Of a DNA stretch of 64,000 nucleotides, positions 26,958 to 35,500 are shown piece after piece. Both the position numbers and the translations under genes were made by a program. Each line of letters begins with the position of its first letter. The stretch's first letter is position 1. The notes below the pieces were generated by a model that was not told the origin of the DNA, did no database searches, and saw only the letters and a program-made list of their open reading frames with translations. Source of the stretch: Devosia soli (GTDB taxonomy: Bacteria > Pseudomonadota > Alphaproteobacteria > Rhizobiales > Devosiaceae); contig NZ_LAJG01000033.1 of NCBI RefSeq assembly GCF_000970455.1, positions 1 through 64,000 on the forward strand, read 5' to 3'.

Positions 26958-27739
26958 GCTGCCGCCCTCGCGGTGGCGATCTCGCCATGAAGGCGCTGGA
27001 CCATGTCGTTGAACGCCGGCTGATAAAGGATATCGAGATCGCGCGGCCTCGCGAAGGGGACGACATGCTCGGAAATGACGCGGCCGGGCCGCGCGCTCAT
27101 CACGACGACCTTATCGGCGAGAAATACGGATTCGCGCAGATCATGGGTGACGAGGACGATGGTGACGTCCTGACTCGCATGCAGATCGCGGATGACGCAC
27201 CAGAGTTCTTCGCGGGTAAAGGCATCGAGCGCGCCAAACGGCTCGTCGAGCATAAGAAGCTCCGGCTCGTGGATCAGCGCGCGGCAGAGATTGGCGCGTT
27301 GCTGCATGCCGCCCGAAAGCTGCCAGGGGAACTTGTCGCCAAAGCCCTTGAGGCCTACGGTTTCAAGCAGCCTTACGGCCTTGGCGACATATTCGGCCTT
27401 GTGGCTGCGCAGGCGATGACGATGACGTTCGACGATTTCGAGCGGCAGGAGAATGTTTTCGAGAGTGGTCCGCCACGGCAGCATGGTCGGGTTCTGGAAG
27501 GCCATGCCGACGATCGAAACGGGCTTGGTCACTTCCTGGCCGGCGACGATGACCGTGCCGCTCTGGGGGATATGGAGCCCGGTCGTCAGTTTCATCAGGG
27601 TCGACTTGCCGCAACCGGAAGGGCCAACCACGGCAACGAACTCGCCGCGATCGATCTTGAGATCAAGTCCGCTCACTGCCAGCGTGCCTGTGGGCCCGCC
27701 ATAGCGCATGTCGACGTTTTCAATCGAAACGAGGGGCAT
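26954..27739 (-). CDS. ABC transporter ATP-binding protein, NitT/Tau/Thi family
   Basis: 261 residues from the ATG at 27739 (AAGGA 8 bases upstream), preferred to a TTG 18 bases earlier. Walker A GPSGCGKSTL, Q-loop GMAFQNPTMLPW, signature LSGGMQQRANLCRALI, Walker B LLMLDEPFGALD, H-loop VTHDLRES. Energises the importer with the adjacent permease and binding protein. Confidence 0.95.
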   Translation of the reverse strand: MPLVSIENVDMRYGGPTGTLAVSGLDLKIDRGEFVAVVGPSGCGKSTLMKLTTGLHIPQSGTVIVAGQEVTKPVSIVGMAFQNPTMLPWRTTLENILLPLEIVERHRHRLRSHKAEYVAKAVRLLETVGLKGFGDKFPWQLSGGMQQRANLCRALIHEPELLMLDEPFGALDAFTREELWCVIRDLHASQDVTIVLVTHDLRESVFLADKVVVMSARPGRVISEHVVPFARPRDLDILYQPAFNDMVQRLHGEIATARAAA

Positions 27740-27775
27740 GGGAGAAGTCCTTGGCAATGGCGGGACGGATGAGGC

Positions 27776-28804
27776 TCAGGGCAGCATGCGCTCTTCGGCA
27801 GGCGGCAGATATTGCGCGTCGAAAACGTCAGCAGCCGTCACGGCGCCCTTGAGGCCCATCGAGAGCTTGAGCGTTTCGAGGGAAGCGGCAAGGCGCGCTT
27901 CATCGACGCCGCCAAAGCCATTTTCGATGACATAGGGCGTCTTGATGTTCATCTCGTTGGCCATGGTGAGACGCGCGGTCTCGGTTTCGAGATTGAGCGT
28001 TTCGTTGCGCGCAAGAACGGCAGCAGCGCCAGCGGCCGGGTCGGCGACGGCATCGGCAAAGCCCTTGGCAAGGGCACGGAGGAAGCCTTTGACCGCTTCG
28101 GGATTTTCCTCGGCGAAGGCTTCGTTGACGAGGATGGTATTGCCGTAAAGGTTGAGCCCGTGATCGGCAAAGAGAATAGTCGATATGTCGTCTTCAGGCA
28201 CGCCATTGGCGATCAGGTTGAGGATAACCGAGAAGGCAAAGCCGAAGACGCCATCGACATCGCCCGAGGCCAGCATGGGCTCGCGCACCGGGAAGCCGAT
28301 GTTTTCAATGGTGATGGTCGAAGCGTCGATGCCGGCCGCGGGGATAAAGGCCTGCCACTGGGCGAAGGCGCCATCCGGCGGAGGGGCGCCGAGCTTCTTG
28401 CCTTCAAGCGATTGCGGATCGTCGGTGATGCCGAGCGACTTGCGGCCGACGATGGAAAAAACGGGCTTGTCATAGACCATCATGATGGCCTTGACCGGCT
28501 GGGCGGGATCTTCGTCGAGGAATTTGATGAGCGAGTTGATGTCGCCGAAACCGAACTGGTAGGCACCGGTCGCAACGCGCGGGATCGCTTCCACCGAGCC
28601 ATTGCCGGTGTCGATGGTGACATCAAGACCCTCTTCGGCAAAGTAGCCTTTGTCCTGGGCGAGGAGGAAACCGGCGGCGGGTCCCTCGAAGCGCCAATCC
28701 AGCGTGAGCTTGACAGCAGTCTGGGCAAAGGCCGGCGCGGTCATCAAGCCGGCGAGAAAAAGAGCAGAGGCAGCAGTTGCAGAAAACAGCCTGCGGTTGA
28801 GCAT
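27776..28804 (-). CDS. NMT1/THI5-like ABC substrate-binding protein
   Basis: 342 residues from the ATG at 28804, with a signal peptide (RRLFSATAASALFLAGLMTAPAFAQ, about 27 residues). The mature chain begins VKLTLDWRFEGPAAGFLLAQDKGYFAEEGLDV, the NMT1/THI5 fold signature also used for taurine and nitrate. Ligand candidates from the family: hydroxymethylpyrimidine or another pyrimidine, aliphatic sulfonate, or an amine. A nucleoside deoxyribosyltransferase remnant lies upstream on the same strand, which weakly favours a pyrimidine-type ligand. It is the first gene of the importer operon. Confidence 0.92.
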   Translation of the reverse strand: MLNRRLFSATAASALFLAGLMTAPAFAQTAVKLTLDWRFEGPAAGFLLAQDKGYFAEEGLDVTIDTGNGSVEAIPRVATGAYQFGFGDINSLIKFLDEDPAQPVKAIMMVYDKPVFSIVGRKSLGITDDPQSLEGKKLGAPPPDGAFAQWQAFIPAAGIDASTITIENIGFPVREPMLASGDVDGVFGFAFSVILNLIANGVPEDDISTILFADHGLNLYGNTILVNEAFAEENPEAVKGFLRALAKGFADAVADPAAGAAAVLARNETLNLETETARLTMANEMNIKTPYVIENGFGGVDEARLAASLETLKLSMGLKGAVTAADVFDAQYLPPAEERMLP

Positions 28805-29066
28805 ATTGTGCGATCCCGAAATTGTCCTTGCACCACACAAGCGCAAGGATTTTTCGCACGCAAGTATTAAATGCTCAATTTTTCCTCAATCGAACTCCGC
28901 GATTAAAATATAGGCATTGGGTGCGTGGATCTGCTCGTGGGCTGTGCAAAGATGGCTTGGCTAACGAGAAGGCGCGAGCCAGCTTGAGGCACTCCCCATA
29001 GGCCGAGAGATCGGTAAGAACGGCATCCGCGGCCACGTCGCGGCGCACAAGCTGAGCGCCTATAGC

Positions 29067-29318
29067 CTAGATGCCGCGGAACGGGGTGAGGTTGGGGGTG
29101 CAGAAATCGGCGTCGCGCATCATCCGCTCGTTGGCAGCGCTGATCTGGCAGCCGAAAGCAAAGGGCGTGACGCCGGTCGGATCAAGATCGTTTTCGGCCA
29201 TGGTGCTGGGGAAGAAACCTTCCGCCAGCGCCATTTCGCCCTTGATGCGCATCTGTTCGGCGCCATTGGCCAGAAAGACTTCGGGGCCGGCGACATAGAC
29301 CTTGTGGGTCGGGATCAT
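29067..29318 (-). pseudogene. Truncated nucleoside 2-deoxyribosyltransferase
   Basis: 83 codons from the ATG at 29318, which overlaps the stop of the upstream gene by 4 bases (ATGA). The N-terminal half of the family is intact: HKVYVAGPEVF, a dinucleotide of Asn/Gly-rich loops, FGCQISAANERMMRDADF and NLTPFRG. A stop then follows immediately where intact members continue into the Asp/Glu catalytic segment and the C-terminal helix. After the stop the frame stays open for about 60 codons but shows no deoxyribosyltransferase features. So the active-site Glu is missing; either the gene is broken by deletion or it is a shortened form with another role. Full-length members are roughly 140-190 residues. 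Confidence 0.75.
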
Positions 29319-29896
29319 GTCAGCTTTCTGTCGGCAAGCGCCTTCATGATCCAATCGCGGTAGGTCTCGTCCTTGTCGTTGATCTCGGGGATGACCTTGG
29401 ATGCTTCACTCATGAAGAAGTAGTAATCGCGCCCCATTTCCTGGCCGCGGCGGGTATGCATGTCGAGGGCGACGTCGGGAATTTCGGGCAGGTTTTCGCC
29501 GAGCTCCATGGAACGCTTGGCCCAATTGACCATGTCGTCGCTGGTGCGATCCTTCTTTGAGCTGCAAAGCAGGCGGATGGCGTGGGCGGCAAAGAGGAAG
29601 CGATCGCCGGCCGGACGCGGATAGCGCTTGTGCTGCTGATAGAGCGTTTCAACGAGCACTGGCGCGTCGACATTGCCAAAGCCGATGTCTTCGACGGCGA
29701 TCACGCAGAGGCGCGACCACATCATCTCTTCCATTTCGGGGCTGGTGATGAACATTTCCCAGCCGAGCAGCAGCACATTCTCTGTCATGCCGCGCCGGGT
29801 ACATTTCTGCAGAGCCGAAATCACTTCATCGGCGGCAAAGTCATTTTCGGTGGTGGTCCGCTGCCACGGATCGGGCGGCTGCTGCACTTTGACCAT
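29315..29896 (-). CDS. Stand-alone RarA/MgsA C-terminal-like protein
   Basis: 193 residues from the ATG at 29896 (AGGAG ribosome site 8 bases upstream). The chain resembles the C-terminal helical region of the AAA+ recombination protein RarA/MgsA: EVISALQKCTRRGMTENVLLL, then MMWSRLCVIAVEDIGFGNVDAPVLVETLY, then a helix with HAIRLLC. The AAA+ ATPase core is absent. It is translationally coupled to the deoxyribosyltransferase fragment (ATGA). This pairing suggests a role in nucleotide or DNA-precursor metabolism, but no function is known. The similarity is by pattern, so the family call is moderate. Confidence 0.7.
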   Translation of the reverse strand: MVKVQQPPDPWQRTTTENDFAADEVISALQKCTRRGMTENVLLLGWEMFITSPEMEEMMWSRLCVIAVEDIGFGNVDAPVLVETLYQQHKRYPRPAGDRFLFAAHAIRLLCSSKKDRTSDDMVNWAKRSMELGENLPEIPDVALDMHTRRGQEMGRDYYFFMSEASKVIPEINDKDETYRDWIMKALADRKLT

Positions 29897-30229
29897 TCTA
29901 ATTACTCCTGAGTCTGTAACGGTTATTTCCAGCGCGCTTCGACGCGCCCCACCGCCGCCACGACGAGGCCTGGGCTTGGAAGCAAGATTGCATTGAGACC
30001 GGAAAGACTGACCCAGGCCTGCCACAGCGCTTTATGTCGAGGCGCATCACGAGTTCAATCCGCCCTCGGATACGGCGATCCTCGGGCTGATCGAAGCGCT
30101 GGTTGCGGCCGTGCCAGCAAGACGCCAAACGCTGCGGAGGTGGTCGAGAAGTTCGCCGCTTGTACCTATCCCTGGATGAACAGCTCGCCCACGGATTGGA
30201 ACAATGAATGAGGCTGGCCGCTCAGCCTA
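29897..30229. other. 333-bp region between genes, holding only a decayed coding remnant
   Basis: The span between the RarA-like gene and the acetyltransferase gene has no intact gene. It contains the frameshifted remnant at 30027-30211 and, on the left, the promoter region for the RarA-like gene. No hairpin or palindrome stands out. Confidence 0.5.
30027..30211 (+). pseudogene. Frameshifted remnant of a short plus-strand coding sequence
   Basis: Two protein-like segments sit in adjacent frames. The first (30027-30113) reads ALYVEAHHEFNPPSDTAI then LGLIEALVAAVP. The second, one base out of register (to 30211), reads SKTPNAAEVVEKFAACTYPW then MNSSPTDWNNE and stops. Joined by a single-base shift near 30115, they give one plausible C-terminal sequence. 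There is no start in the first frame, so the 5' end is missing. No family was recognised. Confidence 0.4.
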
Positions 30230-30823
30230 TCACAGCGTCTTGCCCATCCAGATCGCCTCGCCGCGACCGATCTCTTCAAGGCCGATATGCTTGTAAAAGC
30301 CATAGGCGCGGTCATTGGTGAGGCTGAGCCCGAGATGCATGGCGGGCGCGCCGGCGTCACGCAAGGAGGCGAGTTCGGTCTCGATCAACTTGCGCCCCCA
30401 GCCACCCGATTGCGCCGGTGGCAGGAGGTTGATGTGAAGATGCGCCGGATGGGATTTCGAGATCGTTGGGTCCGAGTGCCTGGGTTGCCTGATCCGGCTT
30501 AGCACCACGTCATCGAACTTCGCCTCGGCTTTCCGCTCCGCATATTTGCTGGCGAGCATCGGCCACCAGTCCTTGTCGAGCTGCTCTTCAAACGCCTTGG
30601 TATCCGGCGTTCCGACAACGTAGCCGAGCACATCCGCGCCATCGGCAAGAACGAATGCGTGGTCCGGCGCAAAATCCAGATAGGGCACGGACCAAACCAG
30701 ACCGGGATAATCCGGATCGGAATAAAGCGCTGTTGCGTCGGTGCCGGCATTGGCCGTCAAGACACAGATGGAGAAAAGCGCGTTGCGGTCTTCGGGGCGG
30801 GCTGGGCGTATCTCTAGCGACAT
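30230..30823 (-). CDS. GNAT family N-acetyltransferase
   Basis: 197 residues. The GNAT motif A region is seen as HINLLPPAQSGGWGRKLIETELASL (acetyl-CoA loop QSGGWGR), followed by MHLGLSLTNDRAYGFYKHIGLEEI, the typical motif B end. The middle insert (residues about 80-110) is rich in Lys/Glu and Trp. The substrate is unknown. A single gene between two intergenic gaps. Confidence 0.88.
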   Translation of the reverse strand: MSLEIRPARPEDRNALFSICVLTANAGTDATALYSDPDYPGLVWSVPYLDFAPDHAFVLADGADVLGYVVGTPDTKAFEEQLDKDWWPMLASKYAERKAEAKFDDVVLSRIRQPRHSDPTISKSHPAHLHINLLPPAQSGGWGRKLIETELASLRDAGAPAMHLGLSLTNDRAYGFYKHIGLEEIGRGEAIWMGKTL

Positions 30824-30886
30824 GGCGGTGGTCTTTCGTGGGAATAGATCAGCATAGCCATCACGGCCATGGTGTGGCGTGGAAAG

Positions 30887-31762
30887 TTATTCAAAATTGG
30901 GAGCCGTCTCTGGTGTCGTACTATCGACAAGGGCCGAGATCAGCGCATTGGCGCTCCGGTGGTGACGGCCCGGGCCGAGCGCGACGAATTCCACCTCGCC
31001 CAAATGGGGCAGGGTGAGTTCGTCGTCCACCACAGCAAGTCCGTCGGGGATGAGTCTGGCGGAATGGGCGGCGATGCCGAGCCCGGCGACGAGCGCTGCC
31101 CTCAATCCGTTGAGGCTGCCGCTCGAACAGGCCATGCGCCACGGGCGGCGCGCTGCTTCGAGCGCTGCAACGGCGAGGGTGCGCGTGATGGAAGGGGGCG
31201 CATAGGCAACGAGAGGCACGGGCTCATCGGGGTTCAGCGAAAAGCCGGGCCTTGAAATCCAGGCGAGCTCTTCGGTCCAGGCGACTTCACCACGGGTATC
31301 GCCAGAGCGCCGCTTGGCGAAGATGACGTCAAGCTCTCCGGAATCGTAGCGCTGATATAAAGCGCTCGAGAGGCCGACTGCGAGTTCGAGATCGACCTCG
31401 GGATGCTCGTTGCGAAAGGCTCTCAGCACATCGGCAAGCTGGGAGACCGCAAAATCTTCAGAGATGCCGAGGCGCAGTTTTTCGCGATGGGCGGTTCCAA
31501 AGAAATAGCTCGACATGCGCTCGTTGGCCTCGATGACGCTGGCCGCGAAATCGCACATGGCGTCGCCATCGGCAGTCAAAGTCACCGCATGGGTATCGCG
31601 CACGAAGAGACGGCAACCAACCATCTGCTCCAGTTTCTGGATATGCTGGCTGATGGTCGACTGACGTAGGTCGAGGCTTTTGGCCGCAGCGGTAAAACTC
31701 CGCTCCCTGGCGACGGCCAGAAAGGATTTGAGCAGGCTGGGCGGCACTTCCAGAACCGGCAC
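30887..31762 (-). CDS. LysR family transcriptional regulator
   Basis: 291 residues, GTG start. The N-terminal helix-turn-helix is at 8-60 (LLKSFLAVARERSFTAAAKSLDLRQSTISQHIQKLEQMVGCRLF, positions about 9-52). The effector domain starts near residue 95 (LRLGISEDFAVSQLADVL). It is divergent from the SBF-type transporter gene 121 bases away, the classic layout for a regulator and its target. A near-palindrome between them (31838-31853) is a candidate site. Confidence 0.92.
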   Translation of the reverse strand: MPVLEVPPSLLKSFLAVARERSFTAAAKSLDLRQSTISQHIQKLEQMVGCRLFVRDTHAVTLTADGDAMCDFAASVIEANERMSSYFFGTAHREKLRLGISEDFAVSQLADVLRAFRNEHPEVDLELAVGLSSALYQRYDSGELDVIFAKRRSGDTRGEVAWTEELAWISRPGFSLNPDEPVPLVAYAPPSITRTLAVAALEAARRPWRMACSSGSLNGLRAALVAGLGIAAHSARLIPDGLAVVDDELTLPHLGEVEFVALGPGRHHRSANALISALVDSTTPETAPNFE

Positions 31763-31837
31763 GGCAGAGTTGACCTCTTCTTATCGTGGATCGTGATGAC
31801 GGAAATCGAAAGGCTCGCCCTATCGATCATGGTCTCA

Positions 31838-31853
31838 TTTCGTTACCCCGAAA
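31838..31853. promoter_or_regulatory. Candidate LysR-type operator between LysR and transporter genes
   Basis: TTTCG-TTACCC-CGAAA: 5-bp arms around a 6-base centre, giving the T-N11-A type pattern expected for a LysR site, in the 120-base divergent gap. Confidence 0.35.
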
Positions 31854-31882
31854 CCCTGGCACATTGAAACGGCAGGAAACCA

Positions 31883-32902
31883 ATGTCACTCGCTAAACGC
31901 CTCAAGCGCTTCGGCCTCGATTATTACCTGTTCCTGCTCCTCGGCACGGTCGTCCTCGCGACGCTTCTTCCGGCCTCTGGGCTCGGCGCAGAAATCGTCG
32001 ATCAGGTGGCTTATTATGCCGTGGCGCTGCTGTTTTTTCTTTATGGCGCAAAGCTCAATACCAGCGCCATCGTTGCTGGCATCGCGAACTGGCGGCTGCA
32101 GGGACTGGTGTTCATTTTCACCTATGTGATGTTCCCTCTCTGCGGCCTTGCTCTGGCAGCGGTGCTATCGCCATGGATTGAAGAAGAGCTGGCGATCGGC
32201 ATCGTCTATCTTTCGATCCTGCCTTCTACCGTTCAATCTTCGATCGCCTTCACCTCGATTGCGCGGGGCAATGTTCCGGCCGCGGTCTGCGCCGCCTCGC
32301 TCTCGAACATCCTTGGCGTCTTCCTGACGCCGGCGCTCGTCGCGATGCTGCTCCATGCGTCGGGCGACGGGATTTCGCTTCAGTCGCTTCTCGATATCGG
32401 CTTGCAGATCCTTGCGCCCTTCGTCGCCGGACAGGTTTTGCGACCACTGGTCGGTGGGTTCATCAGCAAGCATGGCCTTATGACGCAAGTCGTCGATCGT
32501 GGATCGATCCTCATCATCGTTTATTCAGCCTTCAGCGCAGGCGTCATTGCCGGGATCTGGGAAGAGGTGGGCCCGACGAGCCTTACCATTATCCTTCTTG
32601 CCAATGGGCTGCTTCTTGCTGTCGTAATGATGGCGACCTGGTGGGCTGGGCGGGCGGCAGGCCTTGATCCGGCGGATCGGTTCACCCTGCTCTTTTGTGG
32701 CTCGAAAAAGAGCCTCGCGAGCGGCCTGCCGATGGCCAATATCCTCTTTGCCGGGCAGGCTGTCAGCATGATCATCCTCCCCTTGATGCTGTTCCACCAG
32801 ATCCAGCTGTTTGTCTGCGCCATCATCGCGCAGCGGGCGGGGCACCTTGCAAGCGAGCGGGAATTGCAGGCAGCCATGCTTCCGGCCGATGCGCGGGCGT
32901 GA
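31883..32902 (+). CDS. Bile acid:sodium symporter-like (SBF) transporter
   Basis: 339 residues, hydrophobic throughout with about ten spans. Features of the SBF-like (PF13593-type) group: YAVALLFFLYGAKLNTSAIVAGIANWRLQ, then LSILPSTVQSSIAFTSIARGNVPAAVCAASLSN with the Pro-rich unwound helix, and FCGSKKSLASGLPMANILF. Members move organic acids with sodium. The actual solute is unknown. It is divergent from the LysR gene and followed by a hairpin at 32985-33006. Confidence 0.88.
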   Translation: MSLAKRLKRFGLDYYLFLLLGTVVLATLLPASGLGAEIVDQVAYYAVALLFFLYGAKLNTSAIVAGIANWRLQGLVFIFTYVMFPLCGLALAAVLSPWIEEELAIGIVYLSILPSTVQSSIAFTSIARGNVPAAVCAASLSNILGVFLTPALVAMLLHASGDGISLQSLLDIGLQILAPFVAGQVLRPLVGGFISKHGLMTQVVDRGSILIIVYSAFSAGVIAGIWEEVGPTSLTIILLANGLLLAVVMMATWWAGRAAGLDPADRFTLLFCGSKKSLASGLPMANILFAGQAVSMIILPLMLFHQIQLFVCAIIAQRAGHLASERELQAAMLPADARA

Positions 32903-32984
32903 ACGCCAGCCTTCGCGCATTTGCCTCGGATGAAGCCGGAACGAGTGGGCGGGTCGACCGTTGCGGGCACAGGTTGAGTGCGCG

Positions 32985-33006
32985 GAGCCGATGAGGTGAT
33001 CGGCTC
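32985..33006 (+). terminator. Hairpin after the SBF transporter gene
   Basis: GAGCCGAT-GAGGTG-ATCGGCTC: a perfect 8-bp stem followed by GTTTGG, 83 bases after the stop. The short T-run makes it a weak intrinsic terminator. It lies just before the FAD/NAD-binding gene. Confidence 0.45.
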
Positions 33007-33038
33007 GTTTGGGCGCAAAGCGTAGTGGTAATCGTATA

Positions 33039-34622
33039 ATGGGACGAAAGAAGCGGATCGCGCTGATCGGGGGCGGGCCAACATCGGTCTATACGCTCAA
33101 GAACTTGCTGCAGAGCGCGGACGAACTCGATATCACCATTTTCGAGGCGGGACGCGTCGCCGGATGCGGTATTCCCTATTCGGAAGAGCACAATACGCCG
33201 GACATGATGGCCAATATCACGTCGGTCGAAATTCCGCCGGTGCTCGTGTCGCTGGCAGACTGGGTTCGCTCGGCCGATCTGCATCTTTTGAACAAATTCG
33301 GGATCGATCGGGCGCGAGTCGGGGAGCGCGACTATTATCCACGCGTCTTGATCGGAGCCTATTACGCCGACCAGCTCGCGCGCATGGTTGCGGGCTCGGC
33401 GCCCTGGCATAAAGTCGGGATCGAGACCGAAACGCGTGTGCTCGACATCAAGCCAATGAGCGCCGGGTTCGATGTGGTGGTGTGCCGCAAGGACACGACG
33501 AGCAAGCGCCGCTTTGATGCGGTGGTCATGGCAACCGGACATCTGACGCAATCGCTCAAGCCGAAACGGGTGAAGGGGCTTTATCGCTCACCCTATCCGA
33601 TAAAGGACCTGACACTGGGCGGGGATGGGACAGCGCTTATATTGGGGTCGTCGCTGAGTGCGATCGACGCCGCTGTCGGCCTTGCCATGCGGCACGGCAA
33701 GTTTGTCGGCGAAGAGGATGATCTCGCCTTCAAACTTGAGGCTGGCGCAAAGCTGCGTCTCGTCATGGCGTCACGCAAGGGGACGGTGCCCGATGCGGAC
33801 TTTTTCTATCCGATCCCGGAAGAGCCGCTGATGATCTTTACGCCAGCGCGGCTCGAAAAGCTGCGGCACAAGGGCAAGGACGGGTTGCTCAACAAGGCCT
33901 TCACGCTGTTCAAGCAGCAGCTTGAAGTGGACGATCCCGCCTTTCTCGACGGGCTGGGGATAGCGCGGCTGACGCCCGAAAACTTTGCCGAAGCCTATTT
34001 CGAGATGCGCAAGACCCGGCAGGGGTTTGCCGCGATCGAGGACGATCTCAACCAATCCAAGATCAATTATCGCGACCGTCGCGTCGTGATGTGGCGCTAT
34101 ACGATGATGCGCGCTCATGAGGTGTTCGGCACCGTGGTGCCGTACCTTGACGAGCGCGACCTCAAGCGGTTCCGGCAGCACCTGGCGCCGGCCTTTGCCG
34201 ATGCATATGGCTGCGTGCCGCACCTGTCGATCGCGCGGCTCCTGGCACTGCACCGGGCGGGGTGTCTCGATATCGTTGCCTTGGGCGAAAATGGGACGAT
34301 TCGCTATGACGCGGGTCGCTTTACCCTCGAAGCGGGCAGGCAGAAGCAAAGCTTTGCAACGCTGATCGATGCGCGTGGCCAAAGCACCGCGTCCATTTCC
34401 GAACTCGGTTTCGATCAACTCGACCGGGCGCTGGCAACGGACGACATCTTGAAACGCACGAACGGCCAAAGCCAGGACGATCAGTTCCGGTTGCGGCTCA
34501 AAGGGCAGCCCGACGCCGACATTTTCTGCATCTCGATTCCGGTCATGATGGAGCGCTATCCTTTCGCCCAAGGGCTCGTTGCCTGCTCGGAAGCCGCGGA
34601 AGTGGTGGCGACCGCGCTTTGA
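33039..34622 (+). CDS. FAD/NAD(P)-binding protein (pfam13454-type)
   Basis: 527 residues from the ATG at 33039. The FAD-binding GxGxxS motif is KRIALIGGGPTSVYTLKNLL at residues 4-23, followed by a conserved HNTPDMMANITSVEIPP segment and a long second nucleotide-fold region. The family is called HI0933/YdhS-like in some annotations; its substrate is not known. It is followed by a MOSC gene 14 bases on, so a small redox operon is likely. Confidence 0.82.
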   Translation: MGRKKRIALIGGGPTSVYTLKNLLQSADELDITIFEAGRVAGCGIPYSEEHNTPDMMANITSVEIPPVLVSLADWVRSADLHLLNKFGIDRARVGERDYYPRVLIGAYYADQLARMVAGSAPWHKVGIETETRVLDIKPMSAGFDVVVCRKDTTSKRRFDAVVMATGHLTQSLKPKRVKGLYRSPYPIKDLTLGGDGTALILGSSLSAIDAAVGLAMRHGKFVGEEDDLAFKLEAGAKLRLVMASRKGTVPDADFFYPIPEEPLMIFTPARLEKLRHKGKDGLLNKAFTLFKQQLEVDDPAFLDGLGIARLTPENFAEAYFEMRKTRQGFAAIEDDLNQSKINYRDRRVVMWRYTMMRAHEVFGTVVPYLDERDLKRFRQHLAPAFADAYGCVPHLSIARLLALHRAGCLDIVALGENGTIRYDAGRFTLEAGRQKQSFATLIDARGQSTASISELGFDQLDRALATDDILKRTNGQSQDDQFRLRLKGQPDADIFCISIPVMMERYPFAQGLVACSEAAEVVATAL

Positions 34623-34636
34623 CCGGCGGGCTGACG

Positions 34637-35410
34637 ATGGCGGTTTTCCGGATCGAGACGATCTTCATTTATCCCGTGCGGTCGATTGGCGGCATGGCGG
34701 TTGCGGAGGCTCAAATTACGCCGGGCGGGTCTTTGCGCGGGGATCGCGAATGGGTGGTTGTCAGGCCCGATGGCAGCTTGCTCTGGCAGGGCGACATTCC
34801 GCGCATGACTTTGCTATCCGCGTCGATCGAAACCGATGGGCTCAGGATCCGCGGACACGATGGCGGCGTTGGTCCTGTGCCGAGGGATATAGCCGGCGGA
34901 GACGTCGCGGTGCGGCAGGACGGTTATACGCTTGCCGGCATCGACCAGGGCGACGAGATGGCCGAATGGCTCGGTGCGCAATTAGAGACGCCTTGCCGGC
35001 TCGTGCGGGTCGGCGAAGAGGCGCATCGCTGGGGTGGGCTTAACCCGATCCATGCCGTTTCGCTCGCGTCGCTGGCGGCGCTCAATGCCCGTCTTGTCTC
35101 AGCCGGCGAGGCCGCGGTCGAGGTCGAGCGGTTTCGGGCCAATGTGGTGCTGGGCGGCAGTCACGCCGCTTTTGCCGAGGAGGCGGCCGACGAATTGGTC
35201 TTCGAGGACGCCTCGCTGGTATTGCGCGAGCCATGCGTCCGATGCGAATTGCCCAATATCAGCAGGGTTGATGCCCGTCGCGGCAAGCAGCCTCTCAAGG
35301 CAATTGGCATGATGAGCCGCAGCCGCCCGGCGGCGCGACCCGCTTCGTTCGGGACCTACTGCACGGCAAAAGGGACGTCGCTTCGCCTCGGCATGTCGAC
35401 GGAGGTTTGA
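34637..35410 (+). CDS. MOSC domain protein with N-terminal beta-barrel
   Basis: 257 residues from the ATG at 34637. The N-terminal MOSC_N-type beta-barrel (IFIYPVRSIGGMAVAEAQITPGG and DREWVVVRPDG) is followed by the MOSC domain with the conserved FRANVVLGG and the Cys-containing segment EPCVRCELPNI, where the Cys can carry sulfur or molybdenum cofactor. Related proteins include amidoxime-reducing components (YcbX), which reduce N-hydroxylated substrates. Its partner could be the flavoprotein gene 14 bases upstream. Confidence 0.88.
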   Translation: MAVFRIETIFIYPVRSIGGMAVAEAQITPGGSLRGDREWVVVRPDGSLLWQGDIPRMTLLSASIETDGLRIRGHDGGVGPVPRDIAGGDVAVRQDGYTLAGIDQGDEMAEWLGAQLETPCRLVRVGEEAHRWGGLNPIHAVSLASLAALNARLVSAGEAAVEVERFRANVVLGGSHAAFAEEAADELVFEDASLVLREPCVRCELPNISRVDARRGKQPLKAIGMMSRSRPAARPASFGTYCTAKGTSLRLGMSTEV

Positions 35411-35500
35411 GTGGGGTAGCCGGAGAACGAATGAACTCGGAACGATCATTTGTTCGCTGTCGTTTTGCTTAACCTGAACTCACCAGCAAGGACAACTCTC

